The position numbers and the translations under genes are program-made. Positions 1-11,534 of a stretch of 64,000 bases of DNA are shown here, piece after piece. Source of the DNA: Hygrophila difformis (lineage: Eukaryota; Streptophyta; Magnoliopsida; Lamiales; Acanthaceae); contig JAOANR010000011.1 of NCBI GenBank assembly GCA_030278955.1, positions 25,982,403-26,046,402 of the forward strand, read 5' to 3'. The notes beneath the pieces are model-generated. The model was not told where the DNA came from and searched no databases. It saw only the letters and a program-made list of their open reading frames with translations. Numbering within the stretch: the stretch's first letter is position 1; the number at the start of each line of letters is the position of its first letter.

Positions 1-1994
1 CAGTCTCAAAAATAATGATTAGCATGAAGATCGGCTCAGCCTAATGCACGGGATTTTTCGAAAGTTCATATTTCAAGTGATCAAAAGATTCGGTATCGCG
101 TTTCATAGTTCGAGTTTTCTCAAGTTCGAAAAATTCGATTTGACGCAATTTGCGCCTTTCTTAATTAAAAATTCGTTTTTACACCAAAAATTCTGAAATT
201 TACACAGTAGCTCAAAAACACCCACACGAACAACTTTCATGTTTTAAGTTTTTGAAAATAAGGTTTCGAAGTGAGTCAAAACTGATTTCGTCACAGGTTT
301 GTGCGACGCCGATTAAAAATTCATTTCAAAGCCAATTGATCCGAAATTTTTACAGGAGATACACAACACATTAATGAACAACTTTTATGTTTTAAGAAAT
401 TAGGAATAATGAATTTTAGGTGTTCAAAAATCGACCACAACACGCTGTACACGCGCGGACTCAAGAGGTTGCTTAGAACAGGTTCTGAAATTTGGCCGTT
501 TGACATATCAAATGAACTCCAAAATCCATGAAATTTTATATGCATAATCTAGACACATTTATCTACAACTTTTGTTTAGAAATGCAAAGTTAAATCATTC
601 TAGAAATGGGTGAAAAACATGCATCAAGTTGAGTAATGAAATCTGTCAAGGGTTTCAAATGTTCGGTTTGTCACAGAAAGTTTACGGCGAGTTTTGGGAT
701 AGCAAATCCTAATGTCAATGGCTGAAATTTGGATACAAGATAGAAAATTCTTAGGAACAAAATCTATGTTGAAAAGTTTTCGGATTGAATTCCCGAAGGT
801 CGGGTTTTTGGCGAGTTTTTGAAATTTGGACGAAAATAGGGTTTTTGAAAATCGGTTTTTGTTACGGGTATAGATCTCGAGTTTTAAACAACAACAAACC
901 ACAAAAACTTGTGAGTAAGGTCTTAACTTACTTAGTTAGAGAGTAGGGTCGCTGTAAAGGGTTTCCGGACGTCCTAAGGTTGCGACGAACGGCCAACTTC
1001 TCCGATCGCTTTTTGTTCGTTTCCCCACGTAAAATCGTAGCAAAGGAAAATGGTTAGATTTCGAGTTTGTTAAAGCTTATGGACGATTAAAAACACTGTA
1101 ATACTACTTACCAAGGTTCTAGAGGGTAGTGGTTTCATCCCGTTTGCCTCGTCGTCGCCGGAATACTCGCCGGAAAGTGGAGTCGAAGGAGTTTTGAACT
1201 TGGAGAGAAAAGATGGGAGTGTCTAGGGTTTGTTTACTGAAAATATGGGGTAGGGGGCGCCCAATATTGATATTATGGCCTTCCCAAAAGCTTTGATCCG
1301 CTTGCCCTCGTTAGGGGATGGATTTTTGGCAAGAAAATCGCCATAGAAGGAAAATTTACACCTTCTGCACCTCTGGCGCGCTGGTGACGCGCACCTACGC
1401 CTTTGCCCGCGCGGAGCACGCGTGGCCAGGCCGAGTCGCGACTCCGCCTTCCGCGCGGTGGGCGCGCGGCGAGCTCGGGCCGACCGGACCGGCCGGTTCG
1501 GTGGTCCGCGTGGTCCGTCGGGTCTTTTCTTCTTTTCTCGATCGGGTTTCTATCCCCTACGTTTTCGGTTCGACTTTTCGGGTCATTTCTGGGGTTATGA
1601 TTCCTTTCTAAATTTTATTTTGACTCCAATGAATTTCATATTTGAAATCAAGAATTCGTCGAGTTCGAATCCGTCGGCTTGAATTCGTCGTCCTGTGGCT
1701 CCCCTGCAATAATTTATCTAATTAAATTATTTCCGACTTCACGGGTTCTTGGAATTAAAATTCTTTTCCTTCTTGAATTTAAATCCAATTCTTTTGGGAT
1801 TAATCCATGGAATATCTTCGGGCTTCCTTTCCCTCTCTCATCCCATTTCGACTTGACCAAAATTTGGGTTCGAATTCTTTGAATTTATCGGTCACGCCAT
1901 TTCCGAGCAATAATTTATTGTAATAAATTATTTTCTTCTCGGAAATAAAATTTATTTCGTTTCTTTGGGCGTTGTAAAAACCCCGGGTATTACA
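1..1994 (-). mobile_element. Partial chromovirus-type LTR (element runs off the left edge)
   Basis: The right edge reads as TGTAATACCCGGGG on the minus strand, the same LTR start seen at 23482, 28239 and 52737. The body shares phrases with the other chromovirus LTRs, such as the 'tttctgaaatttacac...gaacaactttcatgttttaag' style tract at 180-260 and a GC-rich stretch at 1380-1530. Because no polypurine tract adjoins 1994, this is the 5' LTR of a minus-strand element or a solo LTR. Its insertion cuts the ORF remnant at 1995-3447. Short ORFs here are not credible genes. Confidence 0.7.
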
Positions 1995-3447
1995 CTTGCA
2001 TTCTAGAGATTGCTCTCTGAGCCACCTCATTCCTATTTGGAGAGGGAAGAACCCATTGGTTGTTTGATTCTCAGCAAATGTTTGTGCCTTAACACGTTGG
2101 TAAATGGTCTGCTCAACCAAATACTCTCTCTGTTGTTTCTCCTTGGCACTTTCTTCATAAAGAACCGTCTGCTTATCTTGGTTCTCCTGGATTTCATTCA
2201 TTTGGACTTCTTCTCTATAAGCCTGTAGTGCTAATAGACTTGGTTCCATGTCATGACCAGAATTCATCTGTTGTTTCACTTTCTCCAATTCCAACTCAAG
2301 CTTGTCTGCATCTTCAGTTGCCTGGTCTTTTGGAGTGTGAGCATTTCCCCCTTCTCTGGCCAATTTTCTGTATTTCATGATCAATCTTTCCAGAGACGAA
2401 TTCATATTTCCCACAGTGATTGCATGCAAATTTAGGTTATCAAACTCTTCCAGATCTTTAAAAAATCCTTCTTTAATTACATCTCCTACTTGTATATTAA
2501 CTTGATCCAATAGTTCTTGATCGACTAGGTTTTGTTCCTGTGGTAAATCAACCAATTCATGCTGACTTCCAATTAGAGTTTGATTCACTTGAGCCTGCTG
2601 ATCTTCATCCTATCCTTCCAAATTTTCCTCTGGACTGGCTTCAGTCTGTTGAGATCAAATGTTTAGAGCCAACTGATATTGTGATTCAGGTTGATATTCA
2701 ACAATACAGGACTTCCATGCTTCTGGGTCAATATCTCCCTCTTCCAGATCTTTGAAAGGTACAAGCTCCAGGCCTGTAGGTTCTTTCACCAAGAGATCTG
2801 GTTTGATTTCAATATGTTCAGGGTATGGCACTATTGCTTGCTGAACTCCCAGAGTTGGTTCAACCTTCTCCTCATCAGAACTGATGTCATGTTCCACATA
2901 CCTTGATTTTCTGGCCATCATTTTCTGAATTTCTTGACAGGTTTCTCAGGCTCCTTCTCTTGCTGCTGTAACTTTTCAGGGACAGGCTCTTGCTGTTTAT
3001 CCTTCTCAGGAATGGGTTCTTGCTGTTTCAAAGATGACTTTATCTTCCTTCTGTAAGTAACGTCTTTCCTTCCCTGAGATGGTTGCAATAATTCTTTATT
3101 TTCCTCTATCAACTTGTTTGTTTCTGGAGTCCCTCTTTTCAAATCCATAACCTCCTTGAGTGTTATTTCATATTCATGTTTTCTCTTCTTAGAGGGTTGA
3201 CTAGTCTTTCTAGCCTCCTGTTTCTTCACCTTACTCCCACTCCCTTTCTTTCGTACAACAAGAGGTACTTCTTCTGAAGAACTCGGGCTAGGAGTAATTG
3301 GCTTTCTTTTCCGGGTAGACACTTTCTTCTTACCCCCTTTCTAATGAGCTTGAATAAATTCATCAAATTCACGATTTCTCTTTGACTGTTCTTTTTTATA
3401 TCGATCAGCAGTAGCCTGCAACCTATCAAGTCTTTCTTCTTCATCTG
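1995..3447 (-). pseudogene. Decayed charged coiled-coil-like ORF, probably a retroelement accessory ORF
   Basis: Minus-strand reading in several frames gives one continuous low-complexity protein. It starts near 3447 with a DRLQATADRYKKEQ-like segment, has a stop near 3344, then a Lys/Ser/Glu-rich part (STRKRKPITPSPSSSEE, 3322-2918). A frameshift leads to ARKSRYVEHDISSDEE (2921-2655), and after another interruption come Gln/Glu-rich repeats (2588-1995). It is cut at 1995 by the LTR on the left and at about 3450 by E1 on the right. Proteins of this style occur as extra ORFs in plant Athila/Tat-type elements; that assignment is inference. No catalytic motif is visible. Confidence 0.45.
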
Positions 3448-3748
3448 TGCAGTTGATAATGGCCAAAATTGTCCATTATTTCCAATCCATTTCCGTGTCT
3501 AAGACGGACATTTTGATCGTATTCCCATCTTATTTTAATAAGAAAGTAGTTGAATTCGACAGATTAATGCGAGTTTGTAAAAATAATAAGCTGGTAACGA
3601 AAAACACAAAAATATGCAATTTTAATTGTATTTGTGTTAGAAAAATCAAAAAACATGAAAAAAGGAAGAAGAAAAGAAAAAGGAATAAAAAGATGGGAAA
3701 AAAAGTGAAAATCCCACAAAATGAAATTTTTGGCTAAGTGTTGAAGAC

Positions 3749-4086
3749 CAATTCGGTCTACAGCAATTCGATCTAAATCGAATTGACCATGTAGACCGAA
3801 TTGCTGAAGAAAAAGAACAATGAACAAAGTGTTGGGAAGAAATGAAGATATGCCCAATTCGGTCTATGCAATTCGGTTTACACCAAATTGATTGCATAGA
3901 CCGAATTGCCTCAAAACAAAGAAGCCAAGCAGGAGACCATGAGCAATTCGAAACATGCAATTCGGTCTACACTTAAACCGAATTGATGTTGAAGACCACA
4001 TTCCAGCTAAATATCAAGGAGAGACCTCATGCAATTCGATATGCACAAATTCGGTATAGATCGAATTGCCTAAGGAGATTGAATTA
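3749..4086. repeat. E1 LTR inverted-repeat array 1 (four nested units)
   Basis: Four units of about 55 bp each begin at 3749, 3855, 3944 and 4032. Each has the order A1-A2-A2'-A1', where A is close to CAATTCGGTCTA and A' is its reverse complement. In unit 2 the outer arms 3855-3872 and 3891-3908 are perfect 18-base reverse complements. The same array is at 19731-20071 in the 3' LTR. Confidence 0.9.
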
Positions 4087-4181
4087 CATTCAAAATGCAT
4101 CCAGATGAAGCTATGGAACACGTGAGAAAGGCATGCCATTGCTAATGGACCCTGATGGGCCTAAGGGTTTTGAAGAACAAG

Positions 4182-4189
4182 TATAAAAG
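4182..4189 (+). promoter_or_regulatory. E1 5' LTR TATA box
   Basis: TATAAAAG lies about 730 bp into the LTR and just after array 1. A CACGTG G-box lies upstream near 4119; it is mutated in the 3' LTR copy. Transcription would start near 4210-4220. The equivalent TATA in the 3' LTR is at 20167-20174. Confidence 0.65.
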
Positions 4190-5067
4190 CTGACCTTCGC
4201 CAACACTCGAGATATACAGTTACCAACACTTGAACACTGGGCAGAAGACAAGAGTACCAGGTTTTTCACCCCTTAAGGGTTAGGTAGGTAGTTTAGTTAG
4301 TTTATTTTTCATGCACCATAGATTAGTTTTATTGCTTTAAATCTTAGTTTTAGTTGTAAAGCTTGTTATTACCATTGAGTAGCCATTTCCATATTTTTAT
4401 ATGCTTTCTAGTTAGAATGAACTCAAACATCACTTTAATGATGGTATTGGGTTATTTAATATGCTTTCAAGTGTTCAATGCAAGAAAAATTTCCAGAAAT
4501 GGATTTTGTCTCATGTGTTTTACACCCTTTAAATGCTTTGTTTAGCAATAAATATGGTAGAAGGGATGTTTGTTTCAACTACGTTTCATTTAATATGTTT
4601 CTAGTTGGCTTTCATTCTCAATAAATGCATGTTTAATGGGTATTTGGTGTGGTCTTATGCCTTAGATCTCAAATAAGTGTTCTCAGGTTTTTAGATAATT
4701 TAAGACTTCTTAGAAACAGGTTTTAAATGCTTTCTTTTAATATTCTTGCTTAGATATCTTGTTTATTGTTGCCTTAGATAACTTAACTGTTCTTGGTTTA
4801 TACATGATGTTCTTAGAATTAGAGGCTGTTTTAGGTTCTTTAATCTTTAAATTTCTTGTTTATGGTTTTAGGTTTTAACCCATACTATTACCCATTGAAC
4901 ATGCATAATTATAGATAACCGCAAAATATTCACAAGTATGGCTGCGAGATGACATTGATGTGAAATGAGTGATGGGGTCAATTCCATCTATCATAAACCA
5001 CATCAACTTAGAAACCGCACTCAATACTTGTGAATCAAGAAAATATACTTATGTGAAAAACTGCATG

Positions 5068-5642
5068 CAATTCGATCTAAGGCAATTTGATCTATATCGA
5101 ATTGCCCATAAAGATCGAATTACATGGTAAAGAATGTTTGTTTATCTGCATGAGAAAATTATATGCAATTCGGTCTAAGGTAATTCGGTCTAAACCGAAT
5201 TGCCCATGAAGACTAAATTGTATAGAAAAAAAGTTTCATCTCCATGAGGTTTCCATGCAATTCGGTCTAGGCAATTCGGTTTATGCCGAATTGCAAATAT
5301 AGACCAAATTAACTTGGAAACCACATTGTATGCATACCATCCTCTCATGCCTTAGTTTATTTTTCGTATTGAACCAATTCGATTTACCAATTCGGTCTAT
5401 ACTGAATTACCCTGGTAGATCGAATTAAATACTCTTTTGAGGTAAATGCCTTAGCCAAATTTGAGTAAGGGGACAACCCCATCAATTCGGTTTGTCCAAT
5501 TCGGTTTAGACCGAATTGCTTTGACAAACCGAATTAGATGATGTTCCATATCCTTGCAAGGATTAATTGGGTAAGGTAATACTTCATTCCTCATGCATTG
5601 TCAATTCGGTCTATAGTGCACTTAACTCAGTAGATCGAATTG
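5068..5642. repeat. E1 LTR inverted-repeat array 2 (six nested units)
   Basis: Units begin near 5068, 5164, 5256, 5373, 5483 and 5602. They have the same A1-A2-A2'-A1' plan as array 1. In the unit at 5483 the outer arms AATTCGGTTTGTC (5484-5496) and GACAAACCGAATT (5523-5535) pair perfectly although their sequence differs from the consensus. The last unit has lost its inner pair. The 3' LTR copy lies at about 20780-21330 and lacks part of the first unit. Confidence 0.88.
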
Positions 5643-7974
5643 ATCTCTTTTCTCTATTTAAAAAAAAAACTCCAAAAATATTTTATTTCCTTGAGTTGTG
5701 TAAGTTGCATGGGTATATTGGGCTTAGGCCCACTACACTTGATTTTATCCATTACATATCTCAACCATTAGTGTCTAAGTTATTGTGTGATCGATACTTA
5801 CACAATACCCAAAAATATTATTTTAATTTCATCTTTTCCCTTTAATTGTGTGTATGAATGGGTAATAAGGAATATCACAGATCAATGTTGGCAAAAAGGT
5901 CCCTTCAGCGGGATAACGATTAGCTCGTCTTCTGTGTATTAATTATTACTCGTTATTTTGCATGATCTGATTAGTGATTGGTGGAAGCTCCGGCAAAAAG
6001 GTCCCTTTGCGGGGATAACGATTAGCCACTCAGCCAATTACTAATTAGATACAGTTTTCTTTTCTTTATCTTAATTTCAACCTGAATTTCGAGTTATGGT
6101 AATATTAGACAGTGTCGATCAACACTGTTATAATAATGTTGTGGTAAGAAAACATGTGGGTTTTTACTCTCTCATGGATAGTAGGATTCTTGATGATAGC
6201 GATCACTGTCATTAAGGGTTCCTCACTGTCTAAAAATCATTTCATCTGGGATAATTGGGAACTGGATAGCAGATGTTTGCAGTCCAGATCACCCCAGTTG
6301 TTTCTGGCATTCTTTTAGCCAAATTCTCCTTATCTCAATGCTAATCCACCTTTGTGTATCAAATTCTGTCTAATCCCACCATATATTTTGGGGTATTTTA
6401 TTTACTTCTCATATACATGCATGCATGCTATTATTATGTAGCTATTGTGGTCAAATTATTTTGGAGATCCTTCTCCTTGGACAAAGAAGTCTTGATTTAA
6501 ATCAGATGTTGCATAATAAATTTCCAACAAAAATCGCTTTATAAAATCCGGATCTGAGTAAGGGATAAATTCACAGTTATGACTAATTCATATTCTACTG
6601 GGGGTTGATTTTGAGAACTTAGAAGTAGAGTCAGCGATTAGGTCTCACCTAGACTGAAAGGATCTGTGTTTCAATTGAGAGTTTAGTACCTCTTTAGGGA
6701 ATGATTTCAAATATCAATTATTTTCTCAAAATTACTGTGTGTTGGAAATCTTCTATTAAGTATTGCATCGAATCAGTGTCCACTTGGATTCGGGTAAGAT
6801 GTGATAAATAATACTAGAGGAACAACATGTAGGCCTTGGTTAATTTCTAAGGTAGGGTTGAGTATTCTTTCAACTACTATCTTCTTCCGCCAAAACCTAC
6901 AATTGAGTCTTGAGTGAGTACATTCGTAATAGATCTTCACAGGTCTGTTCCACTCGGTTTGTATCTCATAACTAACCGGATGTTATAAGCCCTGTGGCTT
7001 ACTGATATTTGGGAAGTTCTAAATCTGCATCTGGTCATCGAAACCAGGAACTCTTATGCTAACGGAATGAGATAGCTTTTGAAACTTCCGAGTGATAGTT
7101 TTTTAAATGCTTTCTTTACTGCTTTCTTTTAAATGTTTTTATAGAGGTCACGCAGAAGAATTAGAGGTTGGCCGCCGATTGTGAGGTTTAAGAGTTGTGG
7201 ATTAGTTTGGGGTTTAATTTAGACTATTGAGTGTGACAAGGGGGATGATAGGAGTACTTGGCATGTCAACTAATGATGTGTTCGGTGTTACTTATCCACC
7301 ATGGAGAAATAACATACCTCGGCAGGGGGAGTTATTAATCTATGGTATCTCAGAAGTTGAGGTCTTAAGAGCATGTAAATTCTCGCTGTAAGTACCTGTC
7401 TGTTAAAGGGAACATAGTGTAGAAAGCATGAGAGTTAGCTAACTGACGAATTATCCCAAGCAAAGATCTGCGTAATTAAAATGGAAGTTTAATTGTGTTT
7501 CATCTGAATCTTGTCCAATCTTTATTATTTCCTTCCTGTCCCTTCTGTCACATTTTAAATCTGCTTTCATAGAATAATTTTATCCGCTTTCTTAGCCTAA
7601 TTTTCATTGCTTTCTTAGAATAGATTTAATTGCTTTTTAGAATAATTTTACCATGCTTTGTAGTATAACTTTTATCGCTTTCATAATTTAGTTTAAATTA
7701 TGTCAAGTAGTTTATTAGAAACCAATGCAAAACCTGAAACGAGTAACCGAGTGGAAAATCTTAGTAAACGACGTGGGCCCTGCTTCTATCGCACATCCTC
7801 CAGTGAACGATCCGGTCTTACTATAAATTACTGCATTTTTTTGACATCGTGCGCTTTCGGGGGCATAGTTTCTTAACACGAGTAATAAAAATGTGACAAT
7901 CTATACATATATCCTTAATCCCAACTCCACCTTCATAAACCGGTTTCATTAAATAAAACCTAAACTGGGATTCT

Positions 7975-8394
7975 TTATTATTATATTTTTGAAAATACTC
8001 GTGCGGAAATTGTCGAAAAGTTTCATGGCGCCGTTGCCGGGGGTTTTCATGGCGCCATTTGAAATCAAAGTTTCCCACTCGAGTAATAAAAAGTGATAAC
8101 CTTAATATATCTGTAAACCCCTTCCATAAAGCATAACTCTTTTCATTAATAAATTCAAACTTGATATTTTAGAAAATACTCGTGTGTGGAAATCTGTCGA
8201 AAAGTTTCATAGCGCCGTTGCCGGGGATTTTCATGGCGCCATTTGAAATCAAAGTTTCCCACTCGAGTAATAAAAAGTGATAACCTTAATATATCCTTAA
8301 ACCCCTTCCATAAATCATAACTCTTTTCATTTAATAAATTCAAACTTGATATTTTAGAAAATACTCGTGTGTGAAAATCTGTCGAAAAGTTTCA
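7975..8394 (+). repeat. Triplicated LTR end with PBS-like copies (period about 184 bp)
   Basis: The segment containing 'ctcgtg..gaaat.tgtcgaaaagtttca' followed by a TGGCGCCGTTGCCGGGG-type sequence occurs with its PBS-like part at 8026, 8210 (TAGCGCC variant) and 8395. The first two copies are each followed by 'ttttcatggcgccatttgaaatcaaagtttccc'. The third copy is the real LTR/PBS junction. The LTR at 59677-60030 carries the corresponding repeated segments. Confidence 0.8.
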
Positions 8395-8412
8395 TGGCGC
8401 CGTTGCCGGGGA
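8395..8412 (+). promoter_or_regulatory. E1 primer-binding site (tRNA-Asp type)
   Basis: TGGCGCCGTTGCCGGGGA immediately follows the LTR end GTTTCA. This is the PBS usual in Athila-type plant elements and is also present in E2 (41176-41193, minus). Confidence 0.85.
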
Positions 8413-8540
8413 GGATGCAGCGCCGTTTATTAAGAGAATTACACTCCTGATTTACTCACAGATAGTTTTTGTATATACTCTTGAACCATTACTAACCTGG
8501 GGGTTGTGCAGGTGTTGTCAAGTTGTGATATAAACTGCTT

Positions 8541-10070
8541 ATGCAAAGAAGGAAGGAGACATTGCCTGAGCTACCGTTCGATCCAGAAATAGAAAGGACT
8601 GCTCGACAACTGAGGGCACAAGCAAGACGGAAGAAAGAACAGGAAGCACGGACTTGTACCTCACCCGAAACCACAAGCAGTGACTTATCTGACATGGCAG
8701 AAAACCAGGACATTCCCCTGATCTTACCCATAAACCAACCACCCATCCATGATCAACCACCAAATAATCCTAGAAATGGAGCTGATGGGGGTATGGTAGA
8801 ACATCCGAATCGTGGTAACGAGGAGGAGAATCTACCTAATCTCGATCAGCAACATTACCAACAATTTTATCAACAACCACCACCACCTCTAAACCAATTT
8901 AACAACCAAAACCAAAATATACCAACCCAGCAATACCAGAATCAACCTTTCAATCAAGACCAGTTTCAGAACAACCCTCTCGATCCTGATAATGTGTTCC
9001 AACAGAATCCCAATTACCACCAGCAATACCAAAACCAAGCAGAACAAGGAAATCAGCAACAACAGGCAGCAGCTGATTTTATGCAGCCGATCATGGAGCC
9101 CTATCTGGATAGGCCTGGAAGAGCACAATTCCCTGCACGCAACTTCGAGCTTAAACCTGCACTCATCAACTTGGTGCAAAACAATCAATTTTGCGGTGCA
9201 AATCATGAGGACCCTCATGATCATCTTCAAATGTTTCTGGAGCTACGTGATACGATAAAAAATCAGGGGGTGTCCCCTGATGCTATAAGACTGATATTGT
9301 TTCCTTTCTCATTATTTAGTGGTGCCAGGGATTGGTACAAGTCATTGCCTATAAATCAGAGAAGCACATGGGCAGACCTAGTGAGGAGTTTTATGTTGAA
9401 ATACTTTCCTGAATCCAAGATAGACGAAGGACGAGCAAAAATTGGAGAATTCAAAATGAAGCCGGACGAGTCACTCTATGACGCCAAAGAGAGGTTCTTC
9501 AACCTCTTGAGGAGATGCCCCCAACATGGATACCAACCATGGGAGCAGTTGAGAAAATTCTACGGAGGACTCACCCACGCATGGCGAATGATGCTAGATG
9601 CTGCTGGAGGAAAGCACTTACTTCACTTGCCAATGGACCAAGCCTGGGCAAAGATTGAGACCATGTCCGTTAACAGATCTGTATTGAATACTGATGAGAG
9701 GAAAGTGGACACCACTAGGAAAGTTTTTGCTGTGAGTGAAGGAAAAACATATTTTGAAAAATTGCAGGAACAGGTAGCTGCGATTCAGCTGGGACAGGAT
9801 AAAAGAAAAGGTACTGAACAGGCAGGAGCTTCTTCAAGCCAAGTACAGACACAGCAAGGGGTTATGTGTGGGCTGTGTCAGGGACCACATCCAACTGACA
9901 CATGCCAACAAATAGCTACTGAAAGCTGTAACTATGCCGGGAATTTCCAGAACCGCCACCCAAACCTCTCATATTCCAACAACAATGCACTTAATGCGCA
10001 TTTGTTATCTCAGCCAAATCAACCTACCAAGTTTGCCCACCAAAACCAACAACAAAACTTTCGGCCATAG
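8541..10070 (+). CDS. gag: E1 Gag (Athila type)
   Basis: The 509-residue ORF encodes the structural capsid/nucleocapsid protein that packages element RNA. The ATG at 8541 is supported by the matching start of E2 gag, where both begin with a basic segment containing LPF...ERT.R..RA.AR. Residues 40-180 are Asn/Gln-rich and likely disordered. The retrotransposon gag domain spans about residues 195-385 (FPFSLFSGARDWYKSLP, YFPESKIDEGRAKI, RCPQHG). A zinc knuckle CGLCQGPHPTDTC (CX2CX3HX4C, the Athila spacing) is near residue 438. The frame closes at TAG 10068, inside what should be continuous gag-pol, so the protein is probably truncated or frameshifted at its C-terminus. Confidence 0.85.
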   Translation: MQRRKETLPELPFDPEIERTARQLRAQARRKKEQEARTCTSPETTSSDLSDMAENQDIPLILPINQPPIHDQPPNNPRNGADGGMVEHPNRGNEEENLPNLDQQHYQQFYQQPPPPLNQFNNQNQNIPTQQYQNQPFNQDQFQNNPLDPDNVFQQNPNYHQQYQNQAEQGNQQQQAAADFMQPIMEPYLDRPGRAQFPARNFELKPALINLVQNNQFCGANHEDPHDHLQMFLELRDTIKNQGVSPDAIRLILFPFSLFSGARDWYKSLPINQRSTWADLVRSFMLKYFPESKIDEGRAKIGEFKMKPDESLYDAKERFFNLLRRCPQHGYQPWEQLRKFYGGLTHAWRMMLDAAGGKHLLHLPMDQAWAKIETMSVNRSVLNTDERKVDTTRKVFAVSEGKTYFEKLQEQVAAIQLGQDKRKGTEQAGASSSQVQTQQGVMCGLCQGPHPTDTCQQIATESCNYAGNFQNRHPNLSYSNNNALNAHLLSQPNQPTKFAHQNQQQNFRP

Positions 10071-11534
10071 AATCAGGGATTTGTTCAACAGAGTGCAAAA
10101 TTTTCAGAATCAGAATCAGAATTTCCAGCCCCATATCAAACAAAGACCCAACCAAAACCAGGGCCAAAACATCCAAAATTTCCAAGACCAACCTAATCAG
10201 AACCAGCAGTTCAATCAAAAGCCACCATCTCGCCCGGAGAATTTGATGACCGAGTTTATTTCCAATCAAAGGAAGATAAACCATCAACTGCAGTCATGAA
10301 TTAAGAATGTGGAGACACAAGTCACTCAGCTGGCAAAAGAACTGCAGAACAGAGGGAAAGGAACACTGCCGAGTGCTACTGAAACTAACCCGCGGTGTAA
10401 AGCAATCACATTGCGGGGAGGTAAGACTCTGAAGAGGAATGTTGAGTCTGGAAAGAAAAAGGCTGTGAAAGTAAAGGTTTCATTGGAGGTAGAGAAGGAA
10501 AAGGAAAAGATTGAAAGAGATGAAAGTGTTGAACTGGTAAAGGACAAATCAGATACAACTAATTTGCAGACTGAAGCTGCAATTGAAGCTGATAAGGGTA
10601 CGGGTGAAGGTACAACTTCCTTCCCTTTACCACCAAAAAATTATAATAATAAGTACATGCCAAGGGTGCCATACCCTGCACGTCTTAAAAATAACGAACA
10701 TGATCTTAAATTCAAGAAATTTCTAGAAAGGTTAAAGTCTGTAGAGATAACCATCCCTCTCGTGGAAATGATTTCTGAAATGCCCATCTATGCTAAGTTC
10801 TTGAAAGAATTAATTTCAGGAAAAAGGCAGGTAGAGCAGGAGGAGGTGATTATTCTCAACAGCACATGCAGTGCCATAGTTCAAAGGAAATTGCCTGAAA
10901 AGAAAGAAGACCCCGGATGTTGCACGCTGCCAATACAAATTGGAAGGGCCAAAGTGAGCATGGGATTATGTGATCTAGGATCCAGCATCAACGTGATGCC
11001 CCTAGCCGTGGCAATTCGCCTAAGGCTAGGAGAAATTGAACCAGTCAAGATGAAGTTGCAACTTGCAGACAGATTGATCACCCAGCCCGTAGGAATCCTC
11101 AAGGATGTGGTAGTCAAAATCGGCCAGATTCTTTTCCCGGTTGACTTCATCATCCTTGACATTGAAGAGGACTCTGAAATGCCACTTATCTTGGGACGCC
11201 CGTTTCTGGCCACTGGCGGTGCATTGATCGATGCTAAATCTGGAGAAGTCACATTAGGGGTCGATGGCGAGGAAATCACTTTTGACATGGAGCAGCTGCA
11301 GAAGTTTCCGTCTGAGGGAACTTGTTCCAAATTTGATGTAATAGATGGTATGTGTGAGGATGAGAGCATAAACTCTATGACTGTGATGTCGGACAAAGTT
11401 TCAAAGCAGGTATTGATGCCTGCTGGTGCCGAGCAAGGACAAAGCTGCAATGCCGTGCACTTTGAGGACCCTTTAACTGGGACCTTGAAGAGTTCGACGG
11501 TGTTGAATTCACTCCGGATGAGGAAGAGAACACC
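10071..11534 (+). pseudogene. E1 gag C-terminus and aspartic protease (frame-damaged)
   Basis: After the gag stop the sequence continues in another frame with an Asn/Gln/Pro-rich linker, meets a TGA at 10297-10299, then runs open to about 11475. The retropepsin core is clear: GLCDLGSSINVMPLA near 10964-11010 holds the catalytic Asp-containing DLGSS, followed by FPVDFIILDIEED and LILGRPFLATGGALID. Near 11475 the frame shifts again; the reading DLEEFDGVEFTPDEEE continues into the RT frame. The protease would cleave the Gag-Pol polyprotein, but the frameshifts mean it could not be made as one product from this copy. Confidence 0.8.

Larger units (their letters stand above)
3454..8394 (+). mobile_element. 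E1 5' LTR (about 4.9 kb)
   Basis: It starts TGATAATGGCC and ends GTTTCA directly before the PBS at 8395. The start is shared with the 3' LTR at 19436. It contains array 1 (3749-4086), a TATA box (4182-4189), array 2 (5068-5642), two copies of a 'ggcaaaaaggtccctt...gggataacgattagc' module (about 5890-5930 and 5994-6035), and a triplicated end (about 7975-8394). Otherwise it is AT-rich and non-coding. The end at 8394 rather than 8025 is chosen because the related LTR at 59677 also contains repeated copies of this segment inside its end. Confidence 0.75.

Noticed and set aside
1318..1682. Three overlapping ORFs in the GC-rich segment
   Set aside because: They are short, mutually overlapping, and inside a chromovirus LTR; the GC-rich composition alone keeps frames open.
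3749..5642. CRISPR-like array
   Set aside because: The repeats are nested inverted repeats with variable arms in plant retrotransposon LTRs, with no uniform repeat-spacer design or cas genes.
8889..9230. Antisense ORFs over gag (and many over pol)
   Set aside because: Shadows of the sense coding sequence in low-complexity CAA-rich stretches.
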